NCBI RefSeq assembly: GCF_022809125.1
Contig: NZ_JALGBI010000001.1
Location: 558,001-622,000, forward strand
Direction: 5' to 3'
Source of the DNA: Variovorax terrae
GTDB lineage: Bacteria; Pseudomonadota; Gammaproteobacteria; Burkholderiales; Burkholderiaceae_C
DNA: 64,000 nt
Positions within the stretch are counted from its first letter, which is position 1. The number at the start of each line of letters is the position of its first letter. This document shows, piece after piece, positions 62,120 to 64,000 of the stretch. Under the pieces are notes generated by a model. The model was not told the origin of the DNA. It saw only the letters and a list, made by a program, of their open reading frames with translations, and ran no database searches. The translations under genes and the position numbers were made by a program.

Positions 62120-63121
62120 TTACTCGGCCTTGATGCCGCGCATCGCGATCACGCCGCCGAGGATGTTGGTGTCGTTCTTGATGCGGTTGGCCAGGCCCTC
62201 GGACGAGGTGCCGGCCACCTGCCAGCCCTGCTGGAACAGCTTGGCGCGGACTTCGGGCGAGCGCGCGATTTCGCTGATCAGGCCCGACAGCTTGGCCACG
62301 ATCGGCTTGGGCATCGAGGCCGGCGCGGCCGCGGCCGTCCAGATCTCGAGCTGGAAGCCCTGGATGCCGCCTTCGGCCAGGCTGGGCATTTCAGGCACCA
62401 GCGGGCTGCGGCCCATGGACGTCACGCCGATGGCCTTGAGCTTGCCGGCGCGCACCTGCGCGGCCGCCAGGGCCGGGGGCAGCAGCGATAGCTGGATCTG
62501 GCCGCCGATCATGGCGTTGATCACCTGGGGGTTGCCCGGGTAGGGCACGTGCACCGGGTCGATGTTGGTCTTGGTCTTGAGCAGTTCCATGCCCAGGTGG
62601 CCGACCGAGCCCACGCCCACCGAACCGTAGCTCCACTTGGTGCCCGAGTTGCGCGCGGCCAGGAAGAACTCCTGCGTGGTGTTGCCGGGCGCGGTGACCG
62701 GCACGGCCAGCACCAGCGGCGCGGTGCCGATCAGGCTGAGCGGCGCCAGGTCCTTCACCGGGTCGTAGGGGGTCTTGGGGTTGAGCAGCTTGGCGATCGT
62801 CATGTTGCCGTTGACCATCACGCCGATGGTGTGCTCGTCGGTGGCCTTGGCCACCTGGTCGGCGGCGATGTTGCCGCCGGCACCGATCTTGTTTTCCACG
62901 ACCACGGGCTGGCCCAGGGCCTTGCTCAGGGGCTCGGCGATGGTGCGGGCCACCAGGTCGGGCGTGGAGCCGCCGGGGAAGCCCACCAGGATGCGGACCG
63001 GCTTGGTCGGCCAGGGCGCGGACGGGGCGGCCTTGGTGGCCTTCTGGGCAAGGGCGCCCGTGGAAGCCGCGGCGAGGGCGATCAGGAGCGTGGCGTAGCG
63101 GAAGGCGTGACGGCGAAGCAT
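62120..63121 (-). CDS. Bug/TctC-family tripartite tricarboxylate transporter substrate-binding protein
   Basis: Periplasmic protein of 333 residues. The signal peptide ends near GALAQ, followed by WPTKPVRILVGFPGGSTPDLVAR (family start), VVENKIGAGGNIAADQV and YGSVGVGSVGHLG. The ligand is unknown. It is an orphan: no TctAB membrane genes are in sight and it has its own terminator. It is the third Bug protein in this window. The 200-base region upstream (63122-63324) holds no gene. Confidence 0.88.
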   Translation of the reverse strand: MLRRHAFRYATLLIALAAASTGALAQKATKAAPSAPWPTKPVRILVGFPGGSTPDLVARTIAEPLSKALGQPVVVENKIGAGGNIAADQVAKATDEHTIGVMVNGNMTIAKLLNPKTPYDPVKDLAPLSLIGTAPLVLAVPVTAPGNTTQEFFLAARNSGTKWSYGSVGVGSVGHLGMELLKTKTNIDPVHVPYPGNPQVINAMIGGQIQLSLLPPALAAAQVRAGKLKAIGVTSMGRSPLVPEMPSLAEGGIQGFQLEIWTAAAAPASMPKPIVAKLSGLISEIARSPEVRAKLFQQGWQVAGTSSEGLANRIKNDTNILGGVIAMRGIKAE

Positions 63122-63324
63122 GCAATATCCTTGAAAGTTGGCGGCCCGGCAGAGGGCCGGAGGCGGTTGAGGTGAAGACGGCGGCCCGGGGGCCCGCGCC
63201 GCGAAGACAGGTCCGGGCGACGGCCCGGGGCCTTGGCGCCGGATCAGCCTGCAATGCTACCGCGACAACGGGGCCGCAGCATGTGGATGCCCGCAGAAAA
63301 TTGTTTCAGATGTTGCGCGCCGTC

Positions 63325-64000
63325 TCAAGAAAACGCCGGGCCGGGTGACTCCGCCCCGGGGGGCGCCCCAAAGCTGGCGACGCGGATGGTCTTGCGCGCA
63401 TCGGGCTCCATCTGCCGCAGCTCATCCTGCAGGCGGGCCAGCAGCGTCTGCGCGTCCAGCGCGCCGGCCGGCAGCATGGTGATGGCGATGTGGAACTTGA
63501 GGCTGGCGCCACCGGGCAGGATGTCCGACTCGCGCAGGCCGCGCGCCACGGCATGCATCGCGATGTCCTGCGTTTCCTGCAGCGTGGTCGGGCCCTCGAT
63601 CAGCAGCGCGAACTGGTGGTCGCCCACGCGCGCGGCCGTGTCCACGTCGCGCGCCACGGCGCGCAGGCGCGACGCGGCCAGCACCAATGAGCGCTCGGCG
63701 GCCTCGCCGCCATGCTCGCGCAGCAGCGCGCCGTGGTTCGACAGGTTCACCAGCAGCAGGCCGCTCTGGTGGTGGTAGCGCACCGCGCGCACCAGCGCGC
63801 CCTGCAGGCGCAGCAGCAGGATGCGCGCGTGGGCCAGCCCGGTCAGCGGGTCGGTCTGCGACAGCGCGCGCGCGCGGGCCTGCGCTTCGCGGCGCACCGA
63901 CAGCCGCCGATGCAGGCCGTAGAACAGGATCGGCGTCTCGATCGCCGAGCCCAGCGTCAGGCCGTACTCGGTGAGGAAGCCCGACGAGATCAGGCCGAAG
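63325..64000 (-). CDS. Membrane GGDEF-domain protein with degenerate active site (5' end outside window)
   Basis: The frame runs off the window edge, so the N-terminus is missing. Visible first is a membrane segment (GFLTEYGLTLGSAIETPILF) like the last helix of a 7TMR-DISM sensor, then LSQTDPLTGLAHARILLLRL, the start of a GGDEF domain. The active-site loop reads ARVGDHQFALLIEG, giving GDHQF in place of GGDEF. Loss of the metal- and catalysis-related residues suggests no diguanylate cyclase activity. It may bind c-di-GMP or act as a regulatory scaffold. Confidence 0.82.
   Translation of the reverse strand, partial: FGLISSGFLTEYGLTLGSAIETPILFYGLHRRLSVRREAQARARALSQTDPLTGLAHARILLLRLQGALVRAVRYHHQSGLLLVNLSNHGALLREHGGEAAERSLVLAASRLRAVARDVDTAARVGDHQFALLIEGPTTLQETQDIAMHAVARGLRESDILPGGASLKFHIAITMLPAGALDAQTLLARLQDELRQMEPDARKTIRVASFGAPPGAESPGPAFS

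Overview
The window is a 64 kb stretch of a GC-rich bacterial chromosome. Protein families, gene order and dispersed repeats point to a betaproteobacterium of the Burkholderiales, most likely Comamonadaceae (a Variovorax/Ramlibacter/Acidovorax-like genome). Pointers are the yqgE-ruvX-pyrR-pyrB-pyrC' order, the caa3-type coxBA-ctaG-coxC-surf1-ctaAB-sco cluster, several orphan Bug/TctC binding proteins, and GCTAT(N)ATAGC-type intergenic repeats. This assignment is inferred from gene content, not from a database search.

Layout. 1-8.4 kb: the 3' end of a hybrid CheA (ChpA/PilL type), photolyase phrB on the minus strand, then a plus-strand run yqgE-ruvX-pyrR-pyrB-pyrC'-plsC. 8.5-11.4 kb: a GntR regulator divergent from a DapA-like aldolase and a Bug binding protein, with two identical palindromes between them. 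11.5-14.2 kb: divergent fbpC/fbpB iron(III) transport genes around a Fur-box-like dyad. 14.3-17.3 kb: a LuxR-type two-component pair and tRNA-Arg(CCU). 17.3-26.2 kb: a minus-strand block moxR-small membrane protein-GNAT-VWA-tamA-tamB. 26.3-28.4 kb: a dihaem cytochrome c, a DUF1841 protein and an IclR regulator. 28.5-38.0 kb: aromatic catabolism, with pcaIJF followed by a LysR-regulated operon containing hydroxyquinol 1,2-dioxygenase, a Bug protein, an isocitrate-lyase-family enzyme, YCII, Dabb and SnoaL-like proteins, a RutE/HadB-like nitroreductase and maleylacetate reductase. 38.1-46.4 kb: housekeeping and accessory genes (TauE, KefFC, ParA, MaoC, DUF4148, LysR, TrmL, ComF, BioC-like). 46.5-57.1 kb: the cytochrome c oxidase cluster with its assembly and haem A genes, ending in an AlkC-like protein. 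About 57.2-62.1 kb: a probable small genomic island (MerR, CMD-family protein, NHL propeller protein, LysR, tyrosine integrase). 62.1-64.0 kb: another Bug protein and the 3' end of a membrane GGDEF protein.

How the genes fit together. Maleylacetate reductase makes 3-oxoadipate, which PcaIJ and PcaF convert to succinyl-CoA and acetyl-CoA. The 28.5-38 kb region therefore encodes a complete route from hydroxyquinol to central metabolism. No ring hydroxylase is present, and the five small or accessory enzymes in the operon have no assigned substrates. This is the best candidate for an undescribed peripheral pathway. The other recurring theme is a repeat family that sits between genes, supplies stop codons to two genes, carries a terminator in one copy, and appears inside the reading frame of two further genes.
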